The notes beneath the pieces were generated by a model. It was not told the origin of the DNA and searched no databases. It was given only the letters and a program-made list of their open reading frames with translations. A stretch of DNA of 64,000 bases, from the NCBI GenBank assembly GCA_027596035.1, contig JADGJA010000011.1, forward strand, positions 19,743-83,742, written 5' to 3'. The DNA is from Thoreauomyces humboldtii (lineage: Eukaryota; Chytridiomycota; Chytridiomycetes; Spizellomycetales; Powellomycetaceae). Made by a program: the position numbers and the translations under genes. Below are positions 23,856 to 36,441 of the stretch, piece after piece. Position 1 is the first letter of the stretch; every line of letters begins with the position of its first letter.

Positions 23856-24670
23856 CTAACGATCCTCGCACCACTCGTTCTCCTGGAGAGCAATATGTAA
23901 GGAAAACCGAAAACTAGACCCAGTGTTGAATACCGGCATACCTTCCGAATTTGTTCCTCCTCTTCCGGCGTGAAGTCATTCTGAATGTTGAAAGTCTGGA
24001 AAGCAATGCTAACATTAGCCAGTGCCGCTGATGCCCTAGAAATCGCAAAAAATGCTATACCTTGCGGATTTCCTCCACCGATTTGCCCTTGATCATGTTC
24101 GCAACGGTTTTGCACCCAAGGTCAAGCAAAGTCTTCATGTCGAGATAGTTGGCAGCAAGGATAAGCTCAAAAAGTGTTCCTTGGTCAACGTTCGTGAACT
24201 CACGGTCCCTGTGTGTGCATGCCCAGTGAGTAAAACAAGAATACGAACTTCTTTTGTGCGGCCCATATCCTTACCATTCATCGATGTCCTCCGATGAGCG
24301 CAGCTTCACCTCGTCCTCAGCGGGCTGGGGAGGGTCGTCCTTGTGGTGCGTCGCGTATTCGATAACTTGAGAAGTCCGTTAACCCCACACTCAGCAAGCA
24401 CCCAGCAGCACAAGCGGAAGATAGTTACCCTTCGCAAGAATGGGTCCTGAAACGTTGGGAAGAGGAATCGGTTGGTCGTCAGAGTCGCCAACGTCCTCGA
24501 GCTGCGGTTCATGGGAGATTTTTAGCACGTCTGTGCAATTGGCAGTTGCTAAGCTGCCATGGAATTTACTGGGAGACAGAACCCACCATGTTCTTGATGA
24601 GAACGGACTGGCAAGCAATCTCCTTTGCGACTGAGACCTCCTGTCCATCAGATGAAGTAAGCTTGACCAT
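23856..24670 (-). CDS. SKP1: SKP1, adaptor of SCF ubiquitin ligase
   Basis: Six exons on minus: 24670-24587, 24501-24429, 24365-24275, 24208-24061, 23995-23942, 23882-23856 give 158 residues, the usual SKP1 length. The N-terminal BTB/POZ fold starts [18 protein letters not shown], continues through [13 protein letters not shown] and [12 protein letters not shown], then [16 protein letters not shown] and [19 protein letters not shown], and ends in the near-invariant ENEWCEDR. Every intron falls where spliced motifs are restored, so the model is firm. SKP1 links cullin-1 to F-box proteins in SCF ligases and acts in cell-cycle control and protein turnover. Six exons in 0.8 kb shows how intron-dense this genome is. 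Confidence 0.96.
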
Positions 24671-24886
24671 TCTGTGCGAATTTGTAGGGTGTAGTTTGGG
24701 GGTGAGCAGTGCGGAATGGAAGATGGGGAGCCGAAGACTTCTGTGAAACGAGCTGTGGGACAGCGGTTCGGTCAGCAACTTTCCCACCTTCACGACGCTC
24801 AACCTGTCCTTCTGGCACATCTCCCAGCACCATTGCCTCAAGCATAAACAACGCCAAAACGATACCCGACTCCTCAAGCTCTCATC

Positions 24887-27179
24887 ATGACAAATGAAGA
24901 GGCGCAACGAAAAGCATGGGGTTCTCTCGTCAATCTCAATGGCCCCGCCACTGTGATTGGTCAGTAGATGAGCACAGTCAATGACTTCCAGCAAACTCTG
25001 ACGTTTCGCAGAGCTAGTAAACGACTCGTATACAATTGGCAGAGGCTTGTCATGCGATATCCGTGTTCAAGGCTGTCCAAGCTGCTCTAAGCGACACTTC
25101 TCGATTTTGAAGGTACCTTTAGCGGGAAGTACAAGCGCTGGATTGGGCAGCTCATGCTGCCAACGTTCATGAAAGATGGGGGACATGTACTGTGTAGATG
25201 ATACCAGCGCGAACGGGACAGTCGTAGACGGTCAGCTGGTGCACAGTCGTAAGGTGGGCATTTCTTCGATTCAGTTCTCATGGAAGAGTTCTGAGATCGA
25301 TACGTGATTCGCAGATGAGCTTAAGGCCTGCATCAGAAATTGAAATTCCAGACGATCGCTGTAAGCCTAAGACCAATCTGCTCACATTTCTATTCGGTCT
25401 GAACATCCATCGCTTGCTAGTCTTTCTCTTTTATGATTGTCCGGCAGACGATGTGCTATCGCATATGACCAAAAAGGTATGGACTGGACCCTCTATGGCA
25501 ACTTTGCGCGGACCTAACAGAGAATAAAGATCTTGCAGAAGCGCTTTTACCTTTTCGAATCACAAGTGTTAGGGACTGGGTCTTTTGCATCTGGTCAGCT
25601 TCCGACGCAGGCATTTCCCTTGCCAACCTCTTCGCCAACAAAGCTTTTACCGTCAGTGGTTCTCGCTATGGATCTCGAGACGGGGGAGAGACTTGCCTGT
25701 AAAGTGATCGACCGGACTCAGGCTTCCGGTGCCCATCAGCGAAGTCCTTCCCAGAACGTCAAACGAGAGGTGGCTCCCCGCTCAATTGGACAGCTATGAT
25801 GCCCGGTGCTCAACCTGGCCGTACTGTCCTTCCAGACGGCCATCTTGACGAGCGTCAGACACCCGAACATTGTTCAAGTGCGCGCGATTGTTCAGACGGA
25901 GTCAACTGTGTACATTTTCCTGGCGCGCATCATGGGGGGTACGTCACAAATCTCGCGGGCTCCATTACGTATATGATTTCATCGCAAATCCGCTTGCAGG
26001 AGAACTCTTTTTTCGTATCAAAAAAAACGAAGTTCCTGAAGACGAGGCGGTTAGTACCACTACTTGAAAGGTTTGAGATTTTCGCTTGGCTCAATGTCCG
26101 TGATAGAAGTTCATGTTTTACCAAATATTGCTCGCCGTAAACGTACGTCTGGGCCCCCGCTCTCGAAGTTCTGACCCTGACTCAATTCCACATTTGTGGC
26201 CAGTATTTGCATGAGCAAAACATTACACACCGGGACATAAAGGTATCATATCACCTCTTGGCTTCTCATTTCAGAGCCGTTTCCTCATCTCTTCCACAGC
26301 CGGAGAACCTTCTCTTGGACCGCGCCGAAAAATTCAGCCTGTGAGACGTCTTCGTTCCTTTCTAGCAACTGGATCATGCTTCTTTACCAAGTGATTTAAG
26401 CCTTCTCCTGTCGGATTTCGGCTTGGCTCGCATGTTGCAATCATCAATTGAGCGCATGCAGACAAAATGCGGCACGTTTACGTACCTGGCACGTACCGAC
26501 GTGTTTGAATATCAGATCCTACTACTTGACGGGGCTGACATCTTCCCCGGCAGGCGCCAGAGGTCCTCGAAAACCATTCGAACGCTGGATATAACAAGTG
26601 CGTCGACTGCTGGTCGCTAGGTAAGTTGGAATGAAGCTGCGACTCCCTAACCTGCATCTCACATCTTCCACGATAGGAGTGGTACTTTTCACTATGTACG
26701 ACAGATATGTGTCTACCATTGCAGATTGAGTTGTGTTCCTGATGCGTGTTTGGCTGGATAGTCTCAGCGGCGACCTTCCCTTCGGATCAGACAGCGACCC
26801 TAGTCGCTTGGCGCAACGAGTTTGCTCCGTTGATCTTCATTTCACGAACCCAGTGTGGCGAAGCATCAGCTCCGACGGTGCCAACTCTTAGGCTTCAATT
26901 CGGCACCATCAGAACCTAACAGGCGATCTTCCTGTAGGAAAGGATATCATTCGGCGATTGCTTCAGCGCAGTCCCGAAGACAGACTGACGGTACCTCAAG
27001 CTTTAGCACACCCGTGGATCTCCAAGCAGATTGGTACCTTGCGGAAGCTCTATGCGAAGGTTTGGGTGCTGCAAAGAAACTCATGCAGGTGCACGCAGGT
27101 TCTCGCCAAATCTACAGCTGGGCAGAGCGACCTCGGCAGTCAGGGACGTCCTATTACAATTACTTTTGCTGAGTCCTAA
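24887..27179 (+). CDS. FHA-domain Ser/Thr checkpoint kinase, Chk2/Cds1 type
   Basis: Seventeen exons: 24887-24959, 25012-25112, 25176-25253, 25315-25360, 25421-25476, 25530-25593, 25657-25769, 25836-25938, 26000-26049, 26107-26142, 26204-26242, 26300-26340, 26401-26488, 26554-26620, 26677-26695, 26762-26877, 26938-27179 (443 residues). An N-terminal FHA domain (about 20-118: TIGRGLSCDI, KRHFSI, DDTSANGTVVDG) precedes a full kinase domain: glycine loop LGTGSFASVV, Lys155 in ACKVID, HRDIKPEN (Asp251), DFG (Asp272), APE after the activation loop, and RRLLQRSPEDRLT. FHA then kinase is the Chk2/Cds1/Rad53 layout of DNA-damage checkpoint effectors. No SQ/TQ cluster is obvious. One intron (26489-26553) seems to use a GC donor and exon 15 is only 19 bases. 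Confidence 0.87.
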
Positions 27180-27355
27180 CGTAGTTATGATAACATGTCA
27201 GATAGTTTTAGCATAGAATTTCGACCGAGCTTACACCCCTTTCGTGCAGTACACTCATGATTCTATTCGTGAGGAATCCACAAATGAAGCAAGATGAAAT
27301 TTACAGATAAAAGAAACATCAAAACACAGAAATGGAGCACCCTGCAAGAGTGTGC

Positions 27356-29857
27356 TTAATGAAGCGTGCCAAACTTCTGGCCACCCATTCCCATGGTGCC
27401 GGCGCAGGTTCCTGGTTCCTCGATGACTTGGCGAGCAGTCTGACCCATGGACCTCCTGACTACCATCTCTTTAAAACCGCCGGCCCCCTCGGCGCCTGCC
27501 GCACCCCTCGACGCGAGCTCGTCCATGACCCGCATGGTGATCTCACCGCCTGCGACCTCGGTCATGACGCGATGAAGAAGGAGCATCCCCGTCTTGCTGG
27601 CGCTGAAGGTGCGACTCTGGTGTTGCAAAATGTTGATCGACATCGTCGCTCGGTGCTTCAGAGTTGATGATAGGGACGTTGGGTCATCGGAAGCGGAGGA
27701 CGGGTAATCACGCTGCATTAACGCAATCTGACGTGCCGCGATGAGGTTGATCAATCCCTGTAAGAAAGAAAGAAAGCGGGGATCGAGAGAATGCGGTTTC
27801 AGCTCTCTATTTCCTATACGTTGGAAGACTTGCCGATGCGGGGCCATACCAGTTGACAGACGCAGTAGCCAAAGAAAGGGGTATCCCGTCTTCGTTTCGG
27901 TTCACACCTATACGCCATCTCTTCCAAGAGGGCGCTGCCTCGAGAAGCATGTTCGAGGGCCACGCCGAAGCTCGTGCTGTTCTGCCAGATGGTGAGGACC
28001 TCGTCCAGACGCGCGGCGGTGAGGAAGCTTGCCGCAATGTGAGGAGGCGTTTTGGACTCTCCCGACTTGTCGAGCTTCGTGGCGATCTGGTTCCCCATGG
28101 CCATCATGTTGTAGTCGGGTCCGTGAAGGGTCACCGCGCTCGCATGCCAGATGACCAGCGCGATGCCCCACTCATACGTCTCTTTGATCCACTGCTTCTC
28201 CCAGCAGAGACCCTGCCCCACGAGAGGGTCCTTCGGGTCCTTGACGCCGCTGTCGAGAGTCTGAACCCACTCGGGGAGCTTCTGATACCACAGGTCGAGC
28301 TCACCCTGGTAAGTGCCAAACTCTCGTACCAGCTCATTCACGTCATCCTGAGGACCAGGAGCGAATGGCAGGATGTTGACCACGTTGCACTGTTGTCTAT
28401 ATCGAGTGACGCGATTGAAGAGCGCCGTTAGGGCGGCGATGTAGCCGTTGGGACCGATGACCGAGTGAACTTGCTCGGCGGCAAAGCATCCGCTGTAAAA
28501 TTCTTGCAGGGTTTGCGTTCGTGGAACCACTGGCGATGGAGGACAGAGACCGTATCTCGTCGCGTGAAACAGCGAGTCTGGGCACGGGAGCAACAGCTGG
28601 TTCGCATACTCTCCATCCGAGATCATCTGTGGACGCTTCGAGGCCGCACTGCCCGAAGCATCATAGTTCCTGGTCCACCACCATATCCTTCTGCTCTCCT
28701 CCGCCATGATTTGCTGAGGGGCGAGACCTCCGATGAGCTCGTGAGATGGCACATCCGATCCTCCGATGGCCGCCATCTCCTTGTAAAGTCCGAGGAATCG
28801 GGCAAGGGTCACAGAGTTGCCTAGCCACATGTACGACGCCATCCAGAGAGTATTTTCGACTCCGAACAGCGTAAGATGAAGAAGACTTTTCAACGTGTTC
28901 ATGTCGGGTTTGTCGAGAACCGCCAAAGTCAAACGTTTGGCTCTCTCGTAGAAGGTCTTCTCCACCAGATCCTTTTGCTCCTCGTAAATCGGATGATAAC
29001 GAGCAGCGCAAGCGAGCATAGAATATAGGAGCGCTGGACTCAGGCCCCGCGGCGATGTCGGTCCAGGGAAAGGGTAAACAGGTGGTAGGCTCGCGGGCTG
29101 AGAAGCCGAGCGATAGAAGGCTGCTTCATGAATGATGGGAATCGTGCATGGCAAGCGTTCAAAGTAGAGGCAGAGGATTTCGCTCAAAATGGTGGTACTC
29201 GGAAGTGGTGGAAGGTCATCGAACAAGGTGGGTGGCCGAGCCTCCAACCCGTCCCGAGAAGCGGAGAGCTGGGAGACGACATTGTGTATGCTCGGCATGG
29301 ATAGCCATGATGCAGGCTCCTGAGATGGGCAATGTTGAATGGTCTGGATAACCAAAAATTATCACGACTGGTCAAGTATAACTTACCAGCTCGACCGAGC
29401 TTTTCTGTGCATACACGTTGGATTTCTGCTGCTCCTGACGCTGGTATTGCTGCGTCTCCGATCCGTGGCGGGATGACACCGAGCCGCCTGAGACCGACCA
29501 AGGCGACTGAGAAGGGTTCGGCGTGGTCTGCGGGAACGCTGATGAGGGAGTCTCGGAGGCCGGGCTATCGAAGACGTTGGTTTCGAAGAGACTCCAGTTC
29601 TGCGTCGAGCCCTCGGGAGAAAGGGAGGCGTTCGCCCTCGCGGCGGCGTCCAACTGCTGGGTGTATTCCGGCATGAACTGGGTGCTCATGTCCGTTTCCA
29701 TAGGCGGGTAACCTTTCGCAAAGTACGAGGTCATGCGTTCGTAGTCCAAGTTGTCCTGAAGCGAATCTGGAGCTGCAGGGTTCATGGACGACGCGAATCC
29801 ACGAGAATCGTCGGCTGAGGGCACCGACGTAGCGTGCTGATGATTCGGGTTCGCCAT
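27356..29857 (-). CDS. Fungal_trans-domain transcription regulator without a visible Zn2Cys6 cluster
   Basis: Exons on minus 29857-29387, 29319-27820 and 27757-27356 (790 residues). An acceptor at 29343 instead of 29319 would add eight residues in frame. The N-terminal 160 residues are disordered (Q/S/P rich). Residues about 190-480 match the fungal_trans (middle homology) domain: LYFERLPCTIPIIHEAAFY, SPALLYSMLACAARY, LLHLTLFGVENT, EESRRIWWWTRNYDAS. No C-x2-C-x6-C DNA-binding cluster is present in the N-terminal region or in the upstream minus-strand frames. Members of the family normally bind DNA through that cluster, so this one may lack direct DNA binding or use a partner; that is inference. 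The 600-base region upstream is shared with YOP1. Confidence 0.8.
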
Positions 29858-30460
29858 CTTGGCACTGCAGAGGAAAGAGGACTCCTTTAGAAAGTTCCAA
29901 AAGAGGCGCGATCCGAAGTGAAACTCGAGAAAGGTTCAGCGGAGAGTGTTGTATGTATGGGTATGAACGTTGCGGAAGGGACTCAGTCGGGAGCGTGACC
30001 TCGAGTGCGTGATGTTTGGACTGGGTTGCAAGCGATAGAGCGCGTTCCCATTTGCCTGTCTGATGCAAACGCCTTGCGATATTCCGTTGTCTTTGGACGT
30101 TGAAATCCCCGTGGAGGGTTGAGAGTGATGATAGGCGAAGTTGGGAGGGGTGCGTCGGTGATTCTGGAAACGGCTGGGCCACTAGACGGTGTGAGAGGGC
30201 ACAGGCGAGTGAGGGGATATGAGGTGAGAAGGGAAAACCGAGCAGCTGGCACTCACTTTTTAGCCCCCTGGCGGTGGATTGGCTCTGAACGACTCTTCTC
30301 CAGGACAGGTAGGGTTGGCCAACCCTAGCATTCCGCTTACATTGAAGCCCTAACCTTACCCAAGGGCCAACCGACTCGTCCAGCCCTCCGTCTCCGCTCA
30401 CGGCATGTGCAATTCTCCTCATTACGGTCCATTCGCAGACGAACATTCCGCATAGCAATC
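29858..30460. promoter_or_regulatory. Divergent promoter between fungal_trans gene and YOP1
   Basis: Holds the upstream regions of two genes read in opposite directions. Long open frames here, including a 297-codon minus-strand one running into the first exon of the regulator, lack domains and look like chance frames in GC-rich DNA. Confidence 0.5.
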
Positions 30461-31211
30461 ATGGCAGACAAATTCCAAATGTATCTGAAGCAGTTTGACA
30501 TCGAGCTCTCCAAGGTGAGTACGCGTGAACTCCTGTGTTCAAGACCTTTGTCTCACTCCGCCTTCTCGTCCTTGCGCACTTCGTGTAGGTGCCCATCGCC
30601 GTGGAGGTCGAGCGTCGCACAGGCCTTCCCAAGACGTACATTGTCGGCGGTCTGGCCACTTTCGGTGGTCTCCTCATCTTTCTGAACGTCTGGGGCCAGC
30701 TCCTGACGAATCTGCTGGGCTTCCTGTACCCGGCTTACGCGAGTTTCAAGGCCGTCGAGAGCGTCTCCAAAGCCGATGATACTCAGTGGCTCACCGTACG
30801 CATCACGCTATGAAGCCATGTCATTCATCACCGAGCGCCTCTCTTACGTCCGTTCCTCTTGCAGTACTGGGTGGTCTTCGGTTTCATGAACGTCCTCGAG
30901 TTTTTCAGCGACTTCCTACTTCATTGGATCCCCTTCTATTACATGTTCAAGGCTGGACTGATCATGTACCTTATCCGTAAGTCTGGGCCTTGTTTTCTCC
31001 ACGTCTTTGACGTGCTAAGCCCAGCATCCATCGTCTCATCTTCTATCCTGCAACAGTCCCCCAGTTTACTGGCGCCCAGGTCTTGTACGGACGAATTCGT
31101 CCCTATCTGCTGTCCGAGGAACGAGTGATTGACGACAACTTTGCAAAGCTGAGGACGTCCGCGACTGCTGGCGCCACGGCATTTGCGGCCGACGCCCTGA
31201 AGAAGGATTAG
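30461..31211 (+). CDS. YOP1: YOP1/REEP5 (DP1-TB2-HVA22 family) ER membrane-shaping protein
   Basis: Exons 30461-30514, 30589-30795, 30865-30976, 31057-31211 give 175 residues, the standard length. Hydrophobic hairpins are seen at TYIVGGLATFGGLLIFLNVW through LLGFLYPAYASFKAV and at YWVVFGFMNVLEFFSDFLL through WIPFYYMFKAGLIMYL. The motifs LYPAYASFKAVES and the spacing before FYYMFK are the family hallmark. These proteins insert as hairpins in the cytosolic leaflet and, with reticulons, bend ER tubules. The short N-terminus and charged C-terminal tail (EERVIDDNFAKL) face the cytosol. Confidence 0.95.
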
Positions 31212-31493
31212 ACGGCTCCAATTCGTCACTGGTTTTTGGTCAATGGGCCGTACATCCGTCCGCTTACCGGTCGGCCTCTGAAAGTAGCTGGTGTCTTACC
31301 CCATACCTTTTGTCTGCATGCATCCCTTTCGCTTCACCTTCATAATCACGACCCGCAAAAGGCAGCAACTGTTCATTTACTGGTATCGCTACAGAAGCTG
31401 TCGAATACACGGTCTGCCGTCTTCGAGTTTTGGACATGCACCTCGCCTGCGGACGATGCACCCGTCGTCAGCTCCTCGTTTTTGCTTATCAAT

Positions 31494-34400
31494 ATGCAAC
31501 GAAGAGGGACAACATCAGAATTCATTGCTCGCAGAGACTCGCGTAGGGAGTCTACAGCGCCGCTTTTCCGCAAAAACTCGTCCATTCCCCTTCAGTCAAG
31601 GCTCCACGATGTCACCCCGTCGGCCAATCTTCGGCGGTCAACTTACGCAGAACCTGCCTTGGTCAACACAGATCCGGATGCAGTGTTTCAGAAGCACTCT
31701 GTGTCGGACGTGAGGGCGATCCTGGCTAGGACAAGGTCGATCACCTTTCGTCCTTTAGATCACCTTGCCCATGAGAAAGTACTGACTTCTCCGTCTACCT
31801 TGTAGCGTGGATATCGAGCGCAAGAAGCAGGACTTGCGCGTCATGGTTGGGTAAAACCCATCGTAGACTGCTCCGGAATGAGTCACTATGCTTACTTTGG
31901 AATCTTCGACGAAGGGAGCGATACCGGGACCTCATCGATGCTGCGGATGCCATTCAATCGATGAGCAAGGCGGCCAGCGCCGTTGATGCCACATTTTCAG
32001 CGATGGGAGATGGGTGCGATGCGCAGGTGCTTCGAAAGCGCGTGGCGATGGTTCGCGGAAAGGATGCGGGACTCGGAACCGGTACTTTCTGCCTCATCTT
32101 ACTACGCGCATAGGGAAATTTGACTGACGATGAGAACGCTGGGGTAGAGACGGAAAGGATAGAGGTCTACTCTGTTGCCGCCCAGATCAAAGTTCTCGTG
32201 GACACCCCTGAACAGGTGAGAGGGACTACGCTCGGGATATGACGGCTATTTTTGTTGGGCCTGACTAGATATCTTCCAGATTTGGCATGCTTTGGAGGAC
32301 AATGCTCACCTGAAGGCGTGCAGGCTGTACTTGGTAGCTAAGCAAGTCCACGAAAATGTCACCCACGCAGAAGACATGGCCGCATTACGACCGATGGTAC
32401 GCATGCGTAGACGTACGATGTGGGCGCAACTCGCCTGACTAGGTCTCCGCAGTACTCCTTTCCCGTGGTCAAGCGTCAATGGAACACAGTGAGCCACTTC
32501 CGAGGCCAAATCGTGGAGCGTTCGGTCAACTTTCTCGGTAGCGTACGAGAAACGCCTCAAGTAGGTAAAAGGCACGTCGTTAATATTGGTATCCTCGCAT
32601 CTGACCCGAGCTGTTCAGAGTACAACCGGCACACTGTGTGCTGTCATGCTGCTGACGGACTGCTCGCAAAGGCACGCAATGGAGCGCCTGCTATTTGCAC
32701 GCCGCACCACCCTCGTGTCCTGTGTGAAACCGCCTGCTCCCGAAACACCAGCAGAAATCATCGCACGTATTTGCATGCTACTGGATTTTGCGCGCAAAAC
32801 CCTAGAAGACGTGCAAAGCATCTTCACCTCGTCCACCTCATCCGAACCTCCCTTGCTCGAGACGACGATGAGGCAGCTTACACAAGTAGACGTGACCGGA
32901 TCCACTACGATAGCAGACTTGTATAAGGAAAAGACGAATCTCCACGTCATTTACCGACACCTTCCGCCATCAATAGCGTCACACCGGCCACAAGCGAACG
33001 ATGAAAGGCATCGTTCTTTGCCTCCAGACGCTATTCGGGACGCTGTAGCAAGTTGGATTCAAGCTGTCCGCGAAGTTATGGTTGTTAGTGTGACTAGCTG
33101 GCTGTCAGGGGTCCAGAGAGCCGCAACGCTAGCAAGCATTTGGAAGCAGGTGTTGCTCCATACAAGTCAGCGGGAAACTGGAACTGTTCAGAAACACTGG
33201 CGCCAGGTACGTTACAGGTTCAAGTGCTCCAACAACGCCAACTCACTATGGAACAAACCTATAGCTATGTTTAGATCTTTTCAAAAAGCCTTTCTCCTTA
33301 TGGACAGACGTATTTAGAGCCCCGTTCAACGACGCTGCTGAAGCTGTAATACGGTCCTCGTTCCGACCTCTTTCCAACCAGCCCAATCAGCTCATTGGAA
33401 CATTATTGCGAAGCCGCGGGGACATGTCAACAGTCGGTATGTACCAAATACTTGTTTCGCCGCTCTGAACGATTCATTCATTTGTAGTCATAGATCGACA
33501 CATGGCCGAATACGTCTGGAGTACGGACAATTTTGCTGCAGGCAGCATCAACCTTGAAGACACGGCGGACATAGTTTACCGGGGCGAGACACCCGCGCTT
33601 GCGAAGTTGGGAGCTGCCTTCGAAAGTATATTGAAAGATGTAACCGACGATGCCTCGGCACTGTTCCAGAAATCAGTGCCTGATCCGGACGATGCTTTCC
33701 GCAGTACGACGTAAGTAGTACATACTCAGCAGGCCCTGTCACAATGCTGACTCTCGACCCTCCAGCGACTCGGAACGCATCTTCCACGCTTTCAGCACCA
33801 TCCTCGCTGCCGCCGTTACCGACTACCGGGAGGGATTGATGAGTCTCTTGCGGAGCCGGGCGGAAAGCATCGTGAAGACGGACGACGAAAACGCGGAGAA
33901 AGGTGTCGTCTTTCGTATTTTCACGCCCCTGTCGACCAAAACAAACTGATGTTACTCGCTCCACCTCAGCTTTGCAAATCGACGCTTGTTTGTTCGTTGG
34001 TCGAGTTGGAAGAAGTGTCGCGCTACGACTTCGCCGGTTAAGCGCCACGCCCGGCATAGGTATCGGTCCGCAAGGGCTCCAAAGCGAAGAGTTCGGTGAG
34101 TGAATGAGTTCACGAAGTCCATGTCTAGAGCTTGGCCTAACAAACTTGTAGCCGCGAAACTGATCAGCCTGGAGCAACTGCTTCTGGAAGTGTACCATGC
34201 CGCACATGACATATGGATAGATGTTATTGCTGATCGATTACGAGGCGTGGTCGCTGCCCAAGCAGATCGTTCAGCCTGGGCTCAAAAAGACTACATGCTC
34301 TCCTGGGAAGGTACGTTGTAATGATAACCGTCAACCGCGTAATTGTGGTGTAGCTGATGGGGCTACTCTCGCTGTCGTTAGGTGGGTTACCTGCTCAGCC

Positions 34401-35450
34401 ATCGCCATATGTCATAGTCACGCTCTTTGATCTTTGTCGAGAGTGGAATCGCGTTGCTGGTTTCACACTCGAAAAAGTACGGTTATAACGAAGGTTATGA
34501 TTTCGCTCGTTTCCCATGCTAACGTGCTGTAATCTTTCAGACAGCATTACTGAGATTGATGGCGCGCACGCATCATTCCTTGGCTGGCTTGTACTCGGCT
34601 TTGATGCCAGACGCGCCAGATCCTGACGCAGCAACCCAATTGGCATTTGACTATGCCTATTTCAGTGCCGTGTTGTCACCAGAGGAAGCTGTTCAATTGA
34701 TGGTACGTATGGCTGGGCGGAAGGCTTTGGAGCGCTGCTGCTGATAACAGACCACCTTCCATAGGACGAAATAAGATTACCAGAAGTTTCTCGCAAGTCG
34801 ATCAAGGACTTCTGGCGGGGAACTGGAACCTTGTTTGGTTCCTTCCTTATAGCGCACGGGATAGATACCCCCGTCAGGTTAGGACTGATTGCAAAGGTCT
34901 GCCTGATACACGTTCCCTAAATGCTCACAGTCCTTGGAGCAGCACGACCAAAGCAGTTACGGAGAACTACAACATCATCCCGCTAGCGGCACCGCCCCCT
35001 CGCTTTACGCCCCTACCGGTCCCCGCCACCGTCAACCGCTTCTCGACAGCCTCAAACCAGCAGGCTGCATCAGCGACCACTCTTCGCGTGACCGACAGTG
35101 GCTGCAGCAGCACGCATCAAGGTCTCGTAGGGCCAACACCGGCCCACAGACGGGTGTCTTTGATCCCCGATCCCCTTCCACAATCAAGTCGGCCGCCCGT
35201 TCCCGAGAAAAACAGACCTTCAAAGCCGCCAGCGCTGCGTCTACGCCCGGGCCAGCGGGGACCCCCACAACCATCGCAGCAAGCATCGATCTCTGCGTCT
35301 CGCACGCAGATCCACCTGCCCGGACAGGGCCTGGGCAAGACCATCGAATCGCTCACAAGCGGCGCGCGGAACGTTTTCAGCGGGGTGCTGGACTACACGT
35401 CCCAGGTCGGGAGTCCTGTGATGGGACGGAAGCGACCGGGCGGAAGTTGA
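31494..35450 (+). CDS. COG1: COG1, conserved oligomeric Golgi complex subunit 1
   Basis: Sixteen exons: 31494-31735, 31806-31850, 31915-32081, 32148-32215, 32280-32396, 32453-32560, 32619-33206, 33265-33436, 33488-33710, 33766-33902, 33970-34095, 34152-34310, 34382-34476, 34541-34702, 34765-34877, 34931-35450 (1013 residues, close to the size of animal COG1). The N-terminal tether motif, VDIERKKQDLRVMVG followed by ERYRDLIDAADAIQSM, is characteristic and is restored only after splicing. Further matches are KACRLYLVAKQVH, FPVVKRQWNTV and LFKKPFSLWTDVFRAPF. The long last exon is Pro/Ser-rich and poorly conserved. COG1 belongs to lobe A of the COG tether, which guides retrograde vesicles to Golgi cisternae and so maintains glycosylation enzymes. 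The exon 3/4 junction (32082-32147) was chosen among several options. Confidence 0.88.
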
Positions 35451-36441
35451 ACTTGTCGTCACCGGTACTCGAAATGGGAAAACAAACTCCCCACCTTCTT
35501 GGCGAGGCCGAGCCTTTACCCCACGATCCTATTGTAATTTGACAATCAACTATGAGGGGAAAAGAGAAAGGACTTGGCAGACCCGAGCCGTTCGGCAAAT
35601 ACAAAGGTTGACCGGGGAACTCGTGTGAGCGCATATATTTCTTGTGCTCACACCCGTTCCCACTTTTCCTGGTCCCAGCAAGAAGTTTTTGGGAAGGGGT
35701 GGGAAAAACCAGAGCGCAGCGACTCAGCGAGGGCTGGAGGGCTGGTGCCGCCACCACTGTCGAACCAGACTTCAAACGCACAAAAAGAAAAAAAAGGATT
35801 TCCAGGGAAAATGCGCCATGCCGGGGACCACAACGGCCTCCGCGATTCTCCCTTCTGTTTCGGTTTTACGCGTTCGGGCTCTCGTTTGATGCTGCGCACG
35901 GGGGTCTCTCCTTGGCAGTGGTGGTGGAAACGCTCGCATCTCTCCCTCCCTTTTTTTCTCTCCGCAGGGGAAACAAACGAGGAGTGTTGGTGGCATAACG
36001 AACAAAAGATTGTTTTGAGATGTGTGCGCACTGAGGAGAGTTGGGCCTTTCCCGCGCGACCAATTGGCCTCAATCCCCGTGTCTCGGGTTGCTCCTGAGC
36101 CGCGCGTCTGTTGCGCGCTCACGCCGACGGACGGTTAACTTTTTTCCCTGAAGGAGGGGGGGATCTTGTGTGTGCTGAGGGAGAGGGGGATACAGACGTG
36201 CTGCTTGCCACTGCTTCGCTTTCCGTTCGGTGGTTCGAGGTCGTCACACCTTTCCCTCGGCCGCACTTTAGACTCCGACGACGTTGGTTAATACCACAGT
36301 CTACGAACCACAGGACCACTGGTGCTTCATCGCTCCAAAACCCGCAAATAGTCGTTTCGTTTTCCCTGCCGCCCAGTCAGATCCCAGATCCAACCGTAGA
36401 CGAGCGGGGACCTTGCTCATCTCACTTCCACCTCCGTCGCC
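35451..36441. other. Intergenic region, about 1 kb, upstream of the SAP-domain gene
   Basis: Contains polypurine and polypyrimidine tracts, for example A-rich runs near 35780-35795 and T/C-rich runs near 35940-35960. Overlapping frames on both strands have no domain. I read it as the COG1 3' flank and the long promoter and leader of the SAP gene. No RNA gene was recognised. Confidence 0.45.

Noticed and set aside
29565..30458. 297-codon minus-strand frame upstream of and overlapping the fungal_trans gene
   Set aside because: No domain, odd composition, and it overlaps the first exon of the regulator in another frame; also tested for a missing Zn2Cys6 cluster and none is there.
35574..36098. 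174-codon and overlapping frames upstream of the SAP gene
   Set aside because: Polypurine/polypyrimidine sequence opens several frames at once on both strands; no domain in any.
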